Positions 36,000 to 44,776 of a stretch of 64,000 nucleotides of DNA are shown piece by piece. Position 1 is the stretch's first letter. Each line of letters opens with the position of its first letter. The position numbers and the translations under genes are program-made. Source of the stretch: Catellatospora sp. IY07-71 (lineage in GTDB: Bacteria; Actinomycetota; Actinomycetes; Mycobacteriales; Micromonosporaceae); assembly GCF_018326265.1 (NCBI RefSeq), contig NZ_AP023360.1, forward strand, positions 2,905,501-2,969,500, in the 5' to 3' direction. The notes beneath the pieces were generated by a model. It searched no databases and was not told the DNA's origin. It saw only the letters and a program-made list of their open reading frames with translations.

Positions 36000-36554
36000 C
36001 GCCGGATACCGGCGCAGGTCGTCGAGGAGGAACTCCACCCGCTGCGCCACCGGGCAGCGGGGGAGTTCCACCAGCTCGTAGCCGTAGCGCGCGTACGCCT
36101 CGCGTACCAGCACATCCAGCTGCAGCGCCTCGGCGAAGGTCTGCTTGCGCTCGGCGTCGTTGCAGAAGATGTCCGCCCACGGTGGGGCGAGGTAGGCGCG
36201 CCTGCGGTAGCGGCACCGGCGGACCGCCTCCGCGACGTAGCCGGGCACGGCGCCGGTGACCAACTCGAAATAGGACGCCAGCGAGGGCATGGCATGGTCG
36301 AAGAAGACGGTGCCCGGCTGCTCCAGCGCCCAGCGGTAGGAGCGCAGCTCCCAGACCAGCCCCAGCTCCGCGAACAGCGCCGTGTCGGCCCACGGCAGCG
36401 CCCGGCCGCCGATCGCCACCTGGTCCTGGATGATCGCCCGCCCGGCCTCCGGCGCGGTCGCGTACCCGCGCGCCCGCAGCGCCTCGATGAGGGTCGTCTT
36501 ACCGGCGCCGGGCCCGCCCGTGATAATCACGAGCCGTTCCGCTGCTGCTGACAT
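35991..36554 (-). CDS. AAA_28-type P-loop NTPase/kinase-like protein
   Basis: 187-aa single-domain P-loop protein. Walker A is ITGGPGAGKTTL at the N-terminus, and FFDHAMPSLASYFEL and FCNDAERKQTF are typical of small nucleoside/metabolite kinase-like ATPases of the AAA_28 family. Substrate unknown. ATG at 36554. The upstream region carries the GATC-bounded palindrome E, shared with the divergent GNAT gene. Confidence 0.8.
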   Translation of the reverse strand: MSAAAERLVIITGGPGAGKTTLIEALRARGYATAPEAGRAIIQDQVAIGGRALPWADTALFAELGLVWELRSYRWALEQPGTVFFDHAMPSLASYFELVTGAVPGYVAEAVRRCRYRRRAYLAPPWADIFCNDAERKQTFAEALQLDVLVREAYARYGYELVELPRCPVAQRVEFLLDDLRRYPATA

Positions 36555-36588
36555 AGTCTCTGCCTTCCATATGGGTCGATCGTCGGTA

Positions 36589-36636
36589 GATCTTGTGCGT
36601 TTGGTGCTGCTCCAGCGACACGAACTGCACAAGATC
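36589..36636. repeat. GATC-bounded palindrome E (48 bp, single copy)
   Basis: Arms GATCTTGTGC and GCACAAGATC pair perfectly, extended by one outer A-T pair. The reverse strand continues AGTTCGTGTCG, like the family A left arm, while the start GATCTTGTGC resembles family B. It lies in the 108-bp divergent promoter region between the AAA ATPase and GNAT genes, so it could influence both. Confidence 0.65.
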
Positions 36637-36662
36637 TGTGGGTATGCGGTTGGGGGAGCGGG

Positions 36663-37166
36663 ATGAGCGGGGTGCCGGTGCGCCGGGCGCGGGCGGCGGA
36701 GCTGCCGCTGCTGGTGGAGGTGGAGCTGGCCTCGGACGGGCCGTTCCACGACGCGGGGATCGGGCCGCTGCCGCCGCCGGGCAGCGTCGAGGAGCTGGCC
36801 GAGGCGAGGTGTGTGCTGGTCGCGGGAGATCCGCCGGTGGGGTTCGCGCGACTGGGCGAGGTCGACGGCCTGGCGCACCTGGAGCAGCTGTCCGTCCATC
36901 CCGGCCACTCCGGCCGGGGCATCGGCACCGCACTGCTGGAAGCCGCCTGCACGTGGGCGGCCGACTCAGGCTACCAGGCGATGACCCTGACCACCTTCGC
37001 CGACGTGCCCTGGAACGGGCCGTACTACGCCCGTCGCGGCTTCACCGAGCTGACCCGCCTCACGCCGGGACTGCGGGAGATCCGGGCGCATGAAGCCGAA
37101 CTGTGCCTGGACGTCCTCGGCCGGCGTATCGCCATGCGCCGCGCGCTGACGCGATCCCGCAGCTGA
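36663..37166 (+). CDS. GNAT family N-acetyltransferase
   Basis: 167-aa acetyltransferase. The acetyl-CoA pyrophosphate loop is LSVHPGHSGRGIGTALLEAA, followed by beta-strand and helix motifs typical of the C-terminal GNAT half (WNGPYYARRGFTEL). Substrate unknown. ATG after GGGGGAG. It stands alone and divergent from the AAA ATPase. The following 123 bp up to 37289 show no gene. Confidence 0.85.
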   Translation: MSGVPVRRARAAELPLLVEVELASDGPFHDAGIGPLPPPGSVEELAEARCVLVAGDPPVGFARLGEVDGLAHLEQLSVHPGHSGRGIGTALLEAACTWAADSGYQAMTLTTFADVPWNGPYYARRGFTELTRLTPGLREIRAHEAELCLDVLGRRIAMRRALTRSRS

Positions 37167-37289
37167 TCCCGCCCGGCCGCCGCGGCGGCTGCGCGCGCCG
37201 GGCTCAGAGCGGGAGCAGCACGCGGCGGTTGGCCAGCCCCGTCACCGGGCCGGTGTACGGCTCGCCCACGGTCCGGGCGCGCGAGCGGG

Positions 37290-37802
37290 TCAGACCGCGA
37301 TCGTGACGGCGATGGCGATGCCCGCGAGCAGGGCGGCCGGGGCACCGGCGAGCCAGCCGAGCGCCAGCCCGACCGCCCCGGCGGCGTCGCGCTCGGCGGT
37401 GCGGCGGATGCCGAGGACGACGACCACGGCGGCGAGCGCGAGCTGTGCCGGCACGGCGCTGAGCACGTAGGCGATCGTGCCGTCGCTGCCGGGACCGCCG
37501 AGCATCACCTTGATCAGCGCGGGCAGGACCGGGAGGGTGACCGCGACCCCGTGCCCGACCAGCGCGAGGCCGATGCCGGCGCGGACCCGCCGGACGCGTA
37601 TGCGCCGCCGCTGCGCCGACGTGACGATGCCGTCGCCGGTCCCGCCGGGGATGCTCGGACGTGCGGAGGGCAGGAGGACGGCGGGGCCGGAGCCGCCGGG
37701 TGCCGGTGCTGGTGCTGGTGCTGGTGCGGCAGGCGTGAACGTGGCGGCGGCGACCGCGGGCCGCCCGGGAGCGAGTGGTGCCCGGTAGGGGTTGTGGCTC
37801 AC
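37290..37802 (-). CDS. Small multi-pass membrane protein with Ala/Pro-rich N-terminus
   Basis: 170-aa protein. The first 60 residues are Pro/Ala-rich, including a run of AP dipeptides encoded by GGTGCT-type repeats. A basic patch (QRRRIRVRRVR) precedes three predicted membrane helices with LALVGHGVAVTLPVLPALIK and a last helix near the C-terminus. I recognise no family; similar small membrane proteins are common in actinomycetes. GTG start at 37802; a longer Cys-rich frame to 37871 looks unlikely. Confidence 0.65.
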   Translation of the reverse strand: MSHNPYRAPLAPGRPAVAAATFTPAAPAPAPAPAPGGSGPAVLLPSARPSIPGGTGDGIVTSAQRRRIRVRRVRAGIGLALVGHGVAVTLPVLPALIKVMLGGPGSDGTIAYVLSAVPAQLALAAVVVVLGIRRTAERDAAGAVGLALGWLAGAPAALLAGIAIAVTIAV

Positions 37803-37903
37803 GCCTTCATTGCAGCACCGCGACCGGCGGGAACGCCCTGCCTGCACAGGGTCTTTACAGCACCCGCACACCGCCGACGCGGCCGTCCGGCGGCAGGCGT
37901 GAA

Positions 37904-37947
37904 GAAGGGCACCTTCCTATACGTAAAACGATAAGAAGGTGCCCTTC
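37904..37947. repeat. Family D dual-arm element, copy D1 (minus orientation)
   Basis: Arms GAAGGGCACCTTC and GAAGGTGCCCTTC, 18 nt apart, 7 nt beyond the asd stop codon. The arms are complementary, giving a 13-bp stem, and each arm can also fold alone. Probable asd terminator. Confidence 0.8.
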
Positions 37948-37954
37948 CTTTTGG

Positions 37955-38989
<1,035 letters not shown>

Positions 38990-39128
38990 CTACTCACCGT
39001 CGCCGTCCGCCGATCTCACGATCCCGTCATCCGGGCTCCCCACCTGCGTGATCAGCAGCACGCCCCTCGTGTCGGGGAACGTCAGCCGCGGCGTACCCCG
39101 TCGATCCCGACCACGAGGATGTGAGCGC

Positions 39129-40748
39129 TCACGCGACACGCAGCCAGACGGCGGTGTTCGGAGCCACGTGCAGGTCCTCCAGGGGATCGCTGGTGAGCAG
39201 GACGTACTCGTACGGCGGCAGCGGCACCGCCGTGTCGCCGAGGTTGACCAGGCAGGCGAAGCCGTCGCCGCGGCGCAAGTGCAGCACCCCGTCCGGAGCG
39301 GGCAGCCAGGTGAGCCTGCCGTCGCCGAGGTCGGGCTCGGTGCGGCGCACGTGCAGCGCGCGCCGGTACAGCTCCAGCGTGGAGCGGCGGTCGCCGGTCT
39401 GCGCGGCGGCGGACAGCCCGGCCCAGCTCGCCGGCTGCGGCAGCCACGGCGGCGCGGCCGCGTCGTCCGGGCTGAACCCGTACGGCGGCGCGTCCCCGGA
39501 CCAGGGCAGCGGCACCCGGCAGCCGTCCCGGCCCCGGTCGGTGTACCCGGACCGGAGCCAGCGCGGGTCCTGCAGCAGCGCCTCGGGGATGTCCTCGACC
39601 TCGGGCAGCCCCAGCTCCTCACCCTGGTAGAGGTACGCCGAGCCGGGCAGCGCCAGGCTGAGCAGCGCGGCGGCGCGGGCGCGCCGGGTGCCCAGGACCA
39701 GGTCGCTGGGCATCACGTGCTTCGCGTCGTCGAACGAGTGCGCGGTGCGCGCCCGGCCGTAGCGGGTGACGTGGCGTACCACGTCGTGATTGGACAGCAC
39801 CCAGGTCGCGGGCGCGCCGACCAGCGCATGCGTGGCCAGGGTCAGGTCGATGACGTACCGGAACGCGGCGGCGTCCCAGGGGCAGGACAGGAACGGGAAG
39901 TTGAAGCCGGTGTGCAGCTCGTCCGGGCGCAGGTAGCGGGTGAACCGGACCGGATCGTCGTCCCACAGCTCGCCGACGAAGACGCCGCGCTGCGGGTACC
40001 CGTCGGCGATCTTCCGCCACCGCCGGTAGATCTCGTGCACGCCCTCCTGGTCGCGCCACGGGCGGATCGCCTCCGGCGGCAGCGGCGCGGCGTCCGGCAG
40101 GGCGAGGTCCTTCACCAGGTGATCGGCGACGTCGATGCGGAACCCGTCCACCCCGCGGTCCAGCCAGAAGCGCAGCGTGGTCTCGAAGTCCTCGCGTACG
40201 GCCGGGTGGTTCCAGTTCCAGTCGGGCTGCTCGGGGGCGAACATGTGCAGGAACCACTCGCCGTCGGCGGCGCGGGTCCAGGCCGGGCCGCCGAAGTGCG
40301 ACGTCCAGTCGTTGGGCGGCAGCTCGCCGTGCTCGCCCCGGCCGGGCCGGAACCAGAACAGCTCCCGCTCGGGCGAGCCCGGCCCGGCCGCGAGCGCGGC
40401 CTGGAAGCGCGGGTGCCGGTCGGAGCAGTGGTTGGGCACGATGTCCACGATGATCCGCAGCCGGTGCGCGTGCGCCTGCGCGATCAGCTCCTCGGCCTGC
40501 GCCAGCGTGCCGAACAGCGGGTCGATGTCGCGGTAGTCGGCCACGTCGTAGCCGGCGTCGGCCATCGGCGAGACGTACCACGGGCTCAGCCAGATCGCGT
40601 CGACGCCGAGATCGCGCAGGTACGGCAGGCGCTCGCGCAGGCCGGCGAGGTCGCCGACGCCATCGCCGTTCCCGTCGGCGAAGCTGCGCGGATACACCTG
40701 GTAGATGACGGCATCGCGCCACCAGGGGCGGTCATGGCGTGCGGACAT
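39129..40748 (-). CDS. GH13 alpha-glucosidase
   Basis: 539-aa alpha-amylase-family hydrolase acting on alpha-1,4 or alpha-1,6 glucosides. It begins WWRDAVIYQVYPRSFAD, the usual start of oligo-1,6-glucosidase-like enzymes. Conserved regions are DIVPNHCSD, GFRIDVADH (nucleophile D206), VGELW (acid E260) and LSNHDV. No signal peptide, so it acts inside the cell. ATG at 40748. LacI-type palindromes lie upstream. The 148 bp between it and asd show no structure. Confidence 0.92.
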   Translation of the reverse strand: MSARHDRPWWRDAVIYQVYPRSFADGNGDGVGDLAGLRERLPYLRDLGVDAIWLSPWYVSPMADAGYDVADYRDIDPLFGTLAQAEELIAQAHAHRLRIIVDIVPNHCSDRHPRFQAALAAGPGSPERELFWFRPGRGEHGELPPNDWTSHFGGPAWTRAADGEWFLHMFAPEQPDWNWNHPAVREDFETTLRFWLDRGVDGFRIDVADHLVKDLALPDAAPLPPEAIRPWRDQEGVHEIYRRWRKIADGYPQRGVFVGELWDDDPVRFTRYLRPDELHTGFNFPFLSCPWDAAAFRYVIDLTLATHALVGAPATWVLSNHDVVRHVTRYGRARTAHSFDDAKHVMPSDLVLGTRRARAAALLSLALPGSAYLYQGEELGLPEVEDIPEALLQDPRWLRSGYTDRGRDGCRVPLPWSGDAPPYGFSPDDAAAPPWLPQPASWAGLSAAAQTGDRRSTLELYRRALHVRRTEPDLGDGRLTWLPAPDGVLHLRRGDGFACLVNLGDTAVPLPPYEYVLLTSDPLEDLHVAPNTAVWLRVA

Positions 40749-40774
40749 GCTGGCTCCGTGGGTGAGGTGGGGCC

Positions 40775-40802
40775 GATGGAAACGCGATGGTAAACGTTTT
40801 CC
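40775..40802. promoter_or_regulatory. Paired LacI-type sites upstream of the alpha-glucosidase gene
   Basis: GGTAAACGTTTTCC (40789-40802) is a near-perfect palindrome around a central CG, and a related half-site GGAAACGCG lies just beside it at 40778. They lie 27-54 bp upstream of the alpha-glucosidase start and fit a MalR/AglR-type LacI repressor, not encoded adjacent to the gene. Confidence 0.6.
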
Positions 40803-40849
40803 GTGCCGCCGAACACTACCGGCCGCACTCGCTCACGGTCAACGGCGGC

Positions 40850-41953
40850 TCAGGAGTGGAGGGCGAGGAGGGCGCGGACGCGGTCGACGGGGAGGCCCTC
40901 GGACGTGTTGCCGCCGCGGCCGGTCACGGTGGGGGCGTTGAGGAGGCTGTTCAGGACGCTCTCCTCGGTGGCCTCGACGGCGGCGGCGAAGAACGGGTCC
41001 AGAGCGCGGCCCTGCAGGGCGGTGCCGACCGGGGTGGTGCCGCGCGGGGCGCGCAGGCCGGTGGCCAGGGCCAGGAAGATCTCGCCGCTGGCGTGGTGCG
41101 CGGTCGAGCCGGTGCGGGCCAGGCCGAGCCCGGCGCGGCGGGCCAGGCGCCGGCACCCGGCCGGGTCGACGGGCGCGTCGGTGATCACGATGACGATGCA
41201 GGAGCCCGCCGGGGGCGCGGTCGGCGCGGGGGCGGGCGGCAGCAGCTGCCCGACCGGGACACCGGCGACGGTGAGGCGGCCGCGCTCACCGAAGTTCGTC
41301 ATCGCGAGCACGCCCAGCGTGTGGCCCGAGGGCAGCACGCGCGACGCGGTGCCGATACCCCCCTTGAAGCCCAGGCAGCTCATGCCGGTGCCGGCGCCGA
41401 CCGCGCCCTCGGCGGGCGGCTGCGGCACGTGGCCGGCCGCGCGGTCGGCCTCGGCGCGCGCGGCGGCGTCCCGCGCGGCGGTCAGCGCCTTGGCCACGTC
41501 GTCGCGGGTCACCTGCATGCGGCGGGACTCGGACAGGAAGCTGTCGTCGCACTCGGCGACCACCGGGATGATCACGTCGTCGTCGCCGATCGCGGGCTCC
41601 TCGGCCATGAGCAGCTCGCACGCGGCGTCGTACACCCGGCCGAGCTGCATGGTGGAGGTCAGGAAGATCGGGGTCTCGGCCAGGCCCCACTCCTGCGCGG
41701 ACAGGAAGCCGGTGCACTCGCCCGCGCCGTTGAGGACCGCGCCCCCCGCCGGGATCGGCTCCCGGAAGGCGTTGCCACCCGGGTCGACGACCGTGACGCC
41801 GGTACGCGCGACGCCGCGCCCGGCCGGCGGCGGCTCCTCGTCGCGCCACACGGTGGCGTGCCCGACGCCCACCCCGGGCACGTCGAGGATGGACCCGCTG
41901 GGGCCGCTGGGCAGGGAGCCGATGGTGATCCCGAGATCGGAGACGCGAGGCAT
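40850..41953 (-). CDS. P1 family (DmpA/S58) peptidase
   Basis: 367-aa Ntn-hydrolase-fold aminopeptidase-like protein. Family features are SGSILDVPGVGVGHATVW near the N-terminus, GGAVLNGAGECTGF, and a Gly-rich GTGMSCLGFKGGIGTASR in the middle; AMTNFGERGRL precedes the expected self-cleavage region. DmpA-type enzymes process themselves into two chains and cleave small or beta-aminoacyl peptides. Divergent from the HDAC-like gene, with a palindrome between them. Confidence 0.85.
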   Translation of the reverse strand: MPRVSDLGITIGSLPSGPSGSILDVPGVGVGHATVWRDEEPPPAGRGVARTGVTVVDPGGNAFREPIPAGGAVLNGAGECTGFLSAQEWGLAETPIFLTSTMQLGRVYDAACELLMAEEPAIGDDDVIIPVVAECDDSFLSESRRMQVTRDDVAKALTAARDAAARAEADRAAGHVPQPPAEGAVGAGTGMSCLGFKGGIGTASRVLPSGHTLGVLAMTNFGERGRLTVAGVPVGQLLPPAPAPTAPPAGSCIVIVITDAPVDPAGCRRLARRAGLGLARTGSTAHHASGEIFLALATGLRAPRGTTPVGTALQGRALDPFFAAAVEATEESVLNSLLNAPTVTGRGGNTSEGLPVDRVRALLALHS

Positions 41954-41965
41954 GGGCGCAGCCTA

Positions 41966-41983
41966 ACTGAGTCTCGACTCAGT
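41966..41983. promoter_or_regulatory. 18-bp palindrome in the divergent peptidase/HDAC promoter
   Basis: ACTGAGT and ACTCAGT flank CTCG: a perfect 7-bp inverted repeat in the 74-bp space between the two divergent genes. It is an operator candidate for a dimeric repressor that would control both. Confidence 0.5.
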
Positions 41984-42027
41984 AACGATCGTCCGTGCCG
42001 GAGCGGCGGGGCTGGCATCATGCCGGG

Positions 42028-43092
42028 ATGGCGAAGCTGGACCTGCCCGTGGTGTGGAGCGACGAGGTGCTGCGGCACGTGCCCGGCGCCGAGATCTGGA
42101 TCGACGTCCGCACCCCCGGCACCGAGCTTCCCGAGCGCGCCACGGTGCTGCGCTCCGCGCTGGTGTCGGCGGGCGCGCGGCTGGTCGAGGCGCGGCCGCT
42201 CGGCGACGAGCCGCTCGCCGAGGCGCACTCCCCCGAGCTGCTGGCGCACCTAGCGGAGGTGTACGACCAGTGGACCGAGGGCGGCTACCTCGAGTACACC
42301 GACCGCGTGACGCCGTACGTCTTCCCGACCCCGGCGATGCTGGAGGGGCTGCCACCGCGTACGCCCACGGCCACGCACGCGCGGGCGGGTCGGTTCTGCT
42401 ACGACACGATGACGCTGGTCGGTCCGGGCACCTGGCCCGCGGCCCGGGCCGCCGCGCACGCTGCCGCCACCGCGGCCGATCTGGTCGCCGCGGGGGAGCG
42501 GGCCGCGTACGCCCTCTGCCGCCCGCCCGGCCACCACGCCACCCGCACCGGCTTCGGCGGCTCGTGCTACCTGAACAACGCGGCGGTCGCGGTGCTGGCG
42601 CTGCGGCGCGCGGGCGTGGCCCGGGTCGCGGTGGTCGATGTGGACGCCCACCACGGCAACGGCACGCAGTCCATCTTCTACGACCGCGCCGACGTGCTGT
42701 ACACGTCCGTGCACGTGGACCCTGGGGCGGGCTGGTTTCCGCACTACGCCGGGTTCGCCGACGAGACCGGCACCGGCGCGGGCGAGGGCGCGAACCTGAA
42801 CGTGCCGCTCGCCCCCGGCACCGGCGACGGCGGCTGGCTGGCCGGGGTGCGCCGCCTGACCGAGTTCATCGGCGACCGCGCCGACGCGGTGGTGCTCTCC
42901 CTCGGCGTGGACGCCGCCAAGGACGACCCCGAGAGCCCGCTCCAGGTCACCGAGGAGGGCTACGCGAACACCGGCGCCCTGGTCCGCGAGCTGGGCCTGC
43001 CCGTCGTCGCCGTCCACGAGGGCGGCTACCACCTCCCCACCCTCGGCCCCCTCACCGTCGCCACCCTGGCGGGCGTTACGGGAACCCGCTAA
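42028..43092 (+). CDS. HDAC-family deacetylase (acetylpolyamine amidohydrolase-like)
   Basis: 354-aa zinc hydrolase of the histone-deacetylase superfamily. The active-site His pair is in RPPGHHA (H169, H170). Zinc ligands are in VVDVDAHHGNG (D206, H208), and the closing motif is HEGGYHLPTLG. Bacterial members deacetylate acetylpolyamines or other N-acetyl compounds. The ATG at 42028 has no good ribosome site; CATCAT 6 nt upstream could be a leaderless-type -10. Divergent from the P1 peptidase. Confidence 0.88.
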   Translation: MAKLDLPVVWSDEVLRHVPGAEIWIDVRTPGTELPERATVLRSALVSAGARLVEARPLGDEPLAEAHSPELLAHLAEVYDQWTEGGYLEYTDRVTPYVFPTPAMLEGLPPRTPTATHARAGRFCYDTMTLVGPGTWPAARAAAHAAATAADLVAAGERAAYALCRPPGHHATRTGFGGSCYLNNAAVAVLALRRAGVARVAVVDVDAHHGNGTQSIFYDRADVLYTSVHVDPGAGWFPHYAGFADETGTGAGEGANLNVPLAPGTGDGGWLAGVRRLTEFIGDRADAVVLSLGVDAAKDDPESPLQVTEEGYANTGALVRELGLPVVAVHEGGYHLPTLGPLTVATLAGVTGTR

Positions 43093-43100
43093 CCTCACGC

Positions 43101-43114
43101 GGAAAGCGCTTACC
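43101..43114. promoter_or_regulatory. LacI-type operator upstream of the PmoA-like gene
   Basis: GGAAAGCGCTTACC is palindromic at 12 of 14 positions with the LacI-typical AGCGCT centre. It lies 8 bp after the HDAC-like stop and before element B2, so it probably serves the downstream PmoA-like gene. Confidence 0.55.
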
Positions 43115-43143
43115 GCACCGCGATCGGCGCGTTTGATCGCGTC

Positions 43144-43210
43144 GATCTTGCGCGAACTGTTAGGGATATGTCCATATTAGGCGTGTCGCACCCACAGTTC
43201 ACGCAAGATC
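43144..43210. repeat. Family B palindromic element, copy B2 (67 bp, GATC ends)
   Basis: Same length and same outer 17-nt arms (one mismatch) as B1. Its inner part differs: ATATG/CATAT here replaces the GCCC/GGGC block of B1, so an inner hairpin is kept with different sequence. It lies 27 bp before the PmoA-like start codon, in the leader of that gene. Confidence 0.8.
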
Positions 43211-43237
43211 GGCGCCGTAGAGGAGAGGTGGCGCGGC

Positions 43238-44029
43238 GTGGCGCTGGAGCTGACGGTGGCGGGGCGGGTCGTGGGGGAGTACCGCGACGGGGCGGGGGTG
43301 GAGCGGACCCTGGGGGTGCGGCCGTATCTGCATCCTCTGCGGACACTCGGGGGGACCGTGGTGACCGACGCGTTTCCGGAGGACCATCGGTGGCACCTTG
43401 GGTTGTCGCTGGCGGTGCAGGACGTGAACCGGAACAACCTGTGGGGTGGGCGCACCTACGTGCGGGGTCAGGGCTACACCTGGCTCGACGATCACGGGGC
43501 GATCACCGGCGAGGGGTTCGACGAGGTGCGGCCGGACGGGTTCGTGGAGCGGCTGGCGTGGCGGGGGGCCGACGGGAAGGTGCTGCTGCGGGAGCGGCGC
43601 ACGGTGTCGGCGGCGTTTCTCGACGAGCGGTCGTGGGCGCTGGAGCTGGCGTGGGAGCTGAGCGCCGACGAGGAGGTCGTGCTGGGCAGCCCGGCGACGA
43701 ACGGGCGGCCGGGCGGGGCCGGGTACGGCGGGTGCTTCTGGCGGGTGGCGCCGGGGGCGAACCTGGGGCTCACGGCGGGGGAGCGCAGCGGTGAGGAGCA
43801 GGTCAACGGGAGCGCGGAGCCCGAGCTGGTGTGGCGGGGCGAGTCGGGCGGGGCGGCGTACACCCTGGTGTTCTCGGGGCTGGGCGACGGGGACCGCTGG
43901 TTCGTGCGGACCAGCGAGGGCGCGACCGGTTATCCGGGGGTGTGCCAGGCGTGGGCGTACGAGCAGCCGCGGGTGATCGGGGCGGGGGAGACCCGCGCCG
44001 GGTCGCTGCGGGTGGTGATCAGCGACTGA
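43238..44029 (+). CDS. PmoA family protein (DUF6807-like)
   Basis: 263-aa beta-rich protein. Motifs RPYLHPLRTLGGTVVTDAFP, DHRWHLGLSLAVQDVNRNN and NLWGGRTY are characteristic of the actinobacterial PmoA/DUF6807 family, often found in sugar-metabolism loci with LacI regulators. No enzymatic role is established; the fold is thought to resemble aldose-epimerase-type carbohydrate-binding proteins. GTG start after AGGAG. A LacI-type operator upstream supports sugar control. It converges with the TetR gene 3 bp away. Confidence 0.8.
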   Translation: MALELTVAGRVVGEYRDGAGVERTLGVRPYLHPLRTLGGTVVTDAFPEDHRWHLGLSLAVQDVNRNNLWGGRTYVRGQGYTWLDDHGAITGEGFDEVRPDGFVERLAWRGADGKVLLRERRTVSAAFLDERSWALELAWELSADEEVVLGSPATNGRPGGAGYGGCFWRVAPGANLGLTAGERSGEEQVNGSAEPELVWRGESGGAAYTLVFSGLGDGDRWFVRTSEGATGYPGVCQAWAYEQPRVIGAGETRAGSLRVVISD

Positions 44030-44032
44030 GGG

Positions 44033-44635
44033 TCAGGCGAGCGCGGCGGGGTCGAGGCCGACCTCGCGGGCGGCGACCAAACGCATCCAGTCGAAGGCCT
44101 GCTTGCGGGAGATCGCCTTCTCGTGCACGGTGAGCTGCACCGCGAGGCCGTCGATGATGGCGTTGATGCGCCATGCCGCACCGGCCGGGTCGTCGCAGGT
44201 GAACGAGCCGTCGGCGACCCCGGCGGCGATGACCTCGGTGAGGCCCTCCTTCCACCGCAGGTCCATCCGGCGCGACACCTTCTCCAGCTCGGGGGTGCGC
44301 AGCGCCTCCGACCAGCCGTCGATCCACATCATCCAGGACTTGGAGCGGCCGGTCGGGGCCAGCAGCTTGACCAGCCGCTTGAGCTTCTCCACGGAGGACG
44401 CGTTGGAGCTGATCACCGAGTGGAGCCGGGCCAGGTCCTGGTCGGCGGCGTACGCGAACGCCTGCGAGAGCAACGCGTCCTTGCTGGTGAAGTGGTAGAA
44501 GACGAGCGCCTGGCTGACCCCGGCCGCCTTGGCGACGTCGGCGGTGCGGGTGTTGGCGAAACCGCGCTCGACGATCACGTCCACTGCGGTCCGCAGCAGC
44601 GCGTCCAGGCGCACTTCGGCAGTTCGTCGTGCCAC
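44033..44635 (-). CDS. TetR-family regulator (linked to MFS transporter)
   Basis: 200-aa repressor. The N-terminal helix-turn-helix is TADVAKAAGVSQALVFYHF, and the ligand domain is helical. GTG start with TAGGGT (44642-44647, minus strand) 6 nt upstream, so it has its own leaderless promoter despite lying downstream of the MFS gene in the same direction. It probably represses the 75-aa gene and MFS promoter, where a TetR-type palindrome is visible at 46390-46407. Ligand unknown. Confidence 0.85.
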   Translation of the reverse strand: MARRTAEVRLDALLRTAVDVIVERGFANTRTADVAKAAGVSQALVFYHFTSKDALLSQAFAYAADQDLARLHSVISSNASSVEKLKRLVKLLAPTGRSKSWMMWIDGWSEALRTPELEKVSRRMDLRWKEGLTEVIAAGVADGSFTCDDPAGAAWRINAIIDGLAVQLTVHEKAISRKQAFDWMRLVAAREVGLDPAALA

Positions 44636-44691
44636 CGCTGAACCCTAACCCACCCCCGCCCGTCCCCCACCATCCACCGACCGCCCCCGAT

Positions 44692-44766
44692 GATCGTCCG
44701 ACTTGCCAGGCAGGTGGGCGAATGAGCGCTCAAGATACGCCCAGGTGCCAGGCAAGTCGGGCGATC
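44692..44766. repeat. Family C palindromic element, copy C2 (75 bp, GATC ends)
   Basis: Same length and outer arms as C1 and C3; the inner GGGCG/CGCCC stem encloses the palindrome TGAGCGCTCA. It begins 45 bp upstream of the TetR promoter hexamer and ends 10 bp from the MFS stop codon, where it may terminate MFS transcription and insulate the TetR gene. Confidence 0.8.
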
Positions 44767-44776
44767 ACACCGGCGC

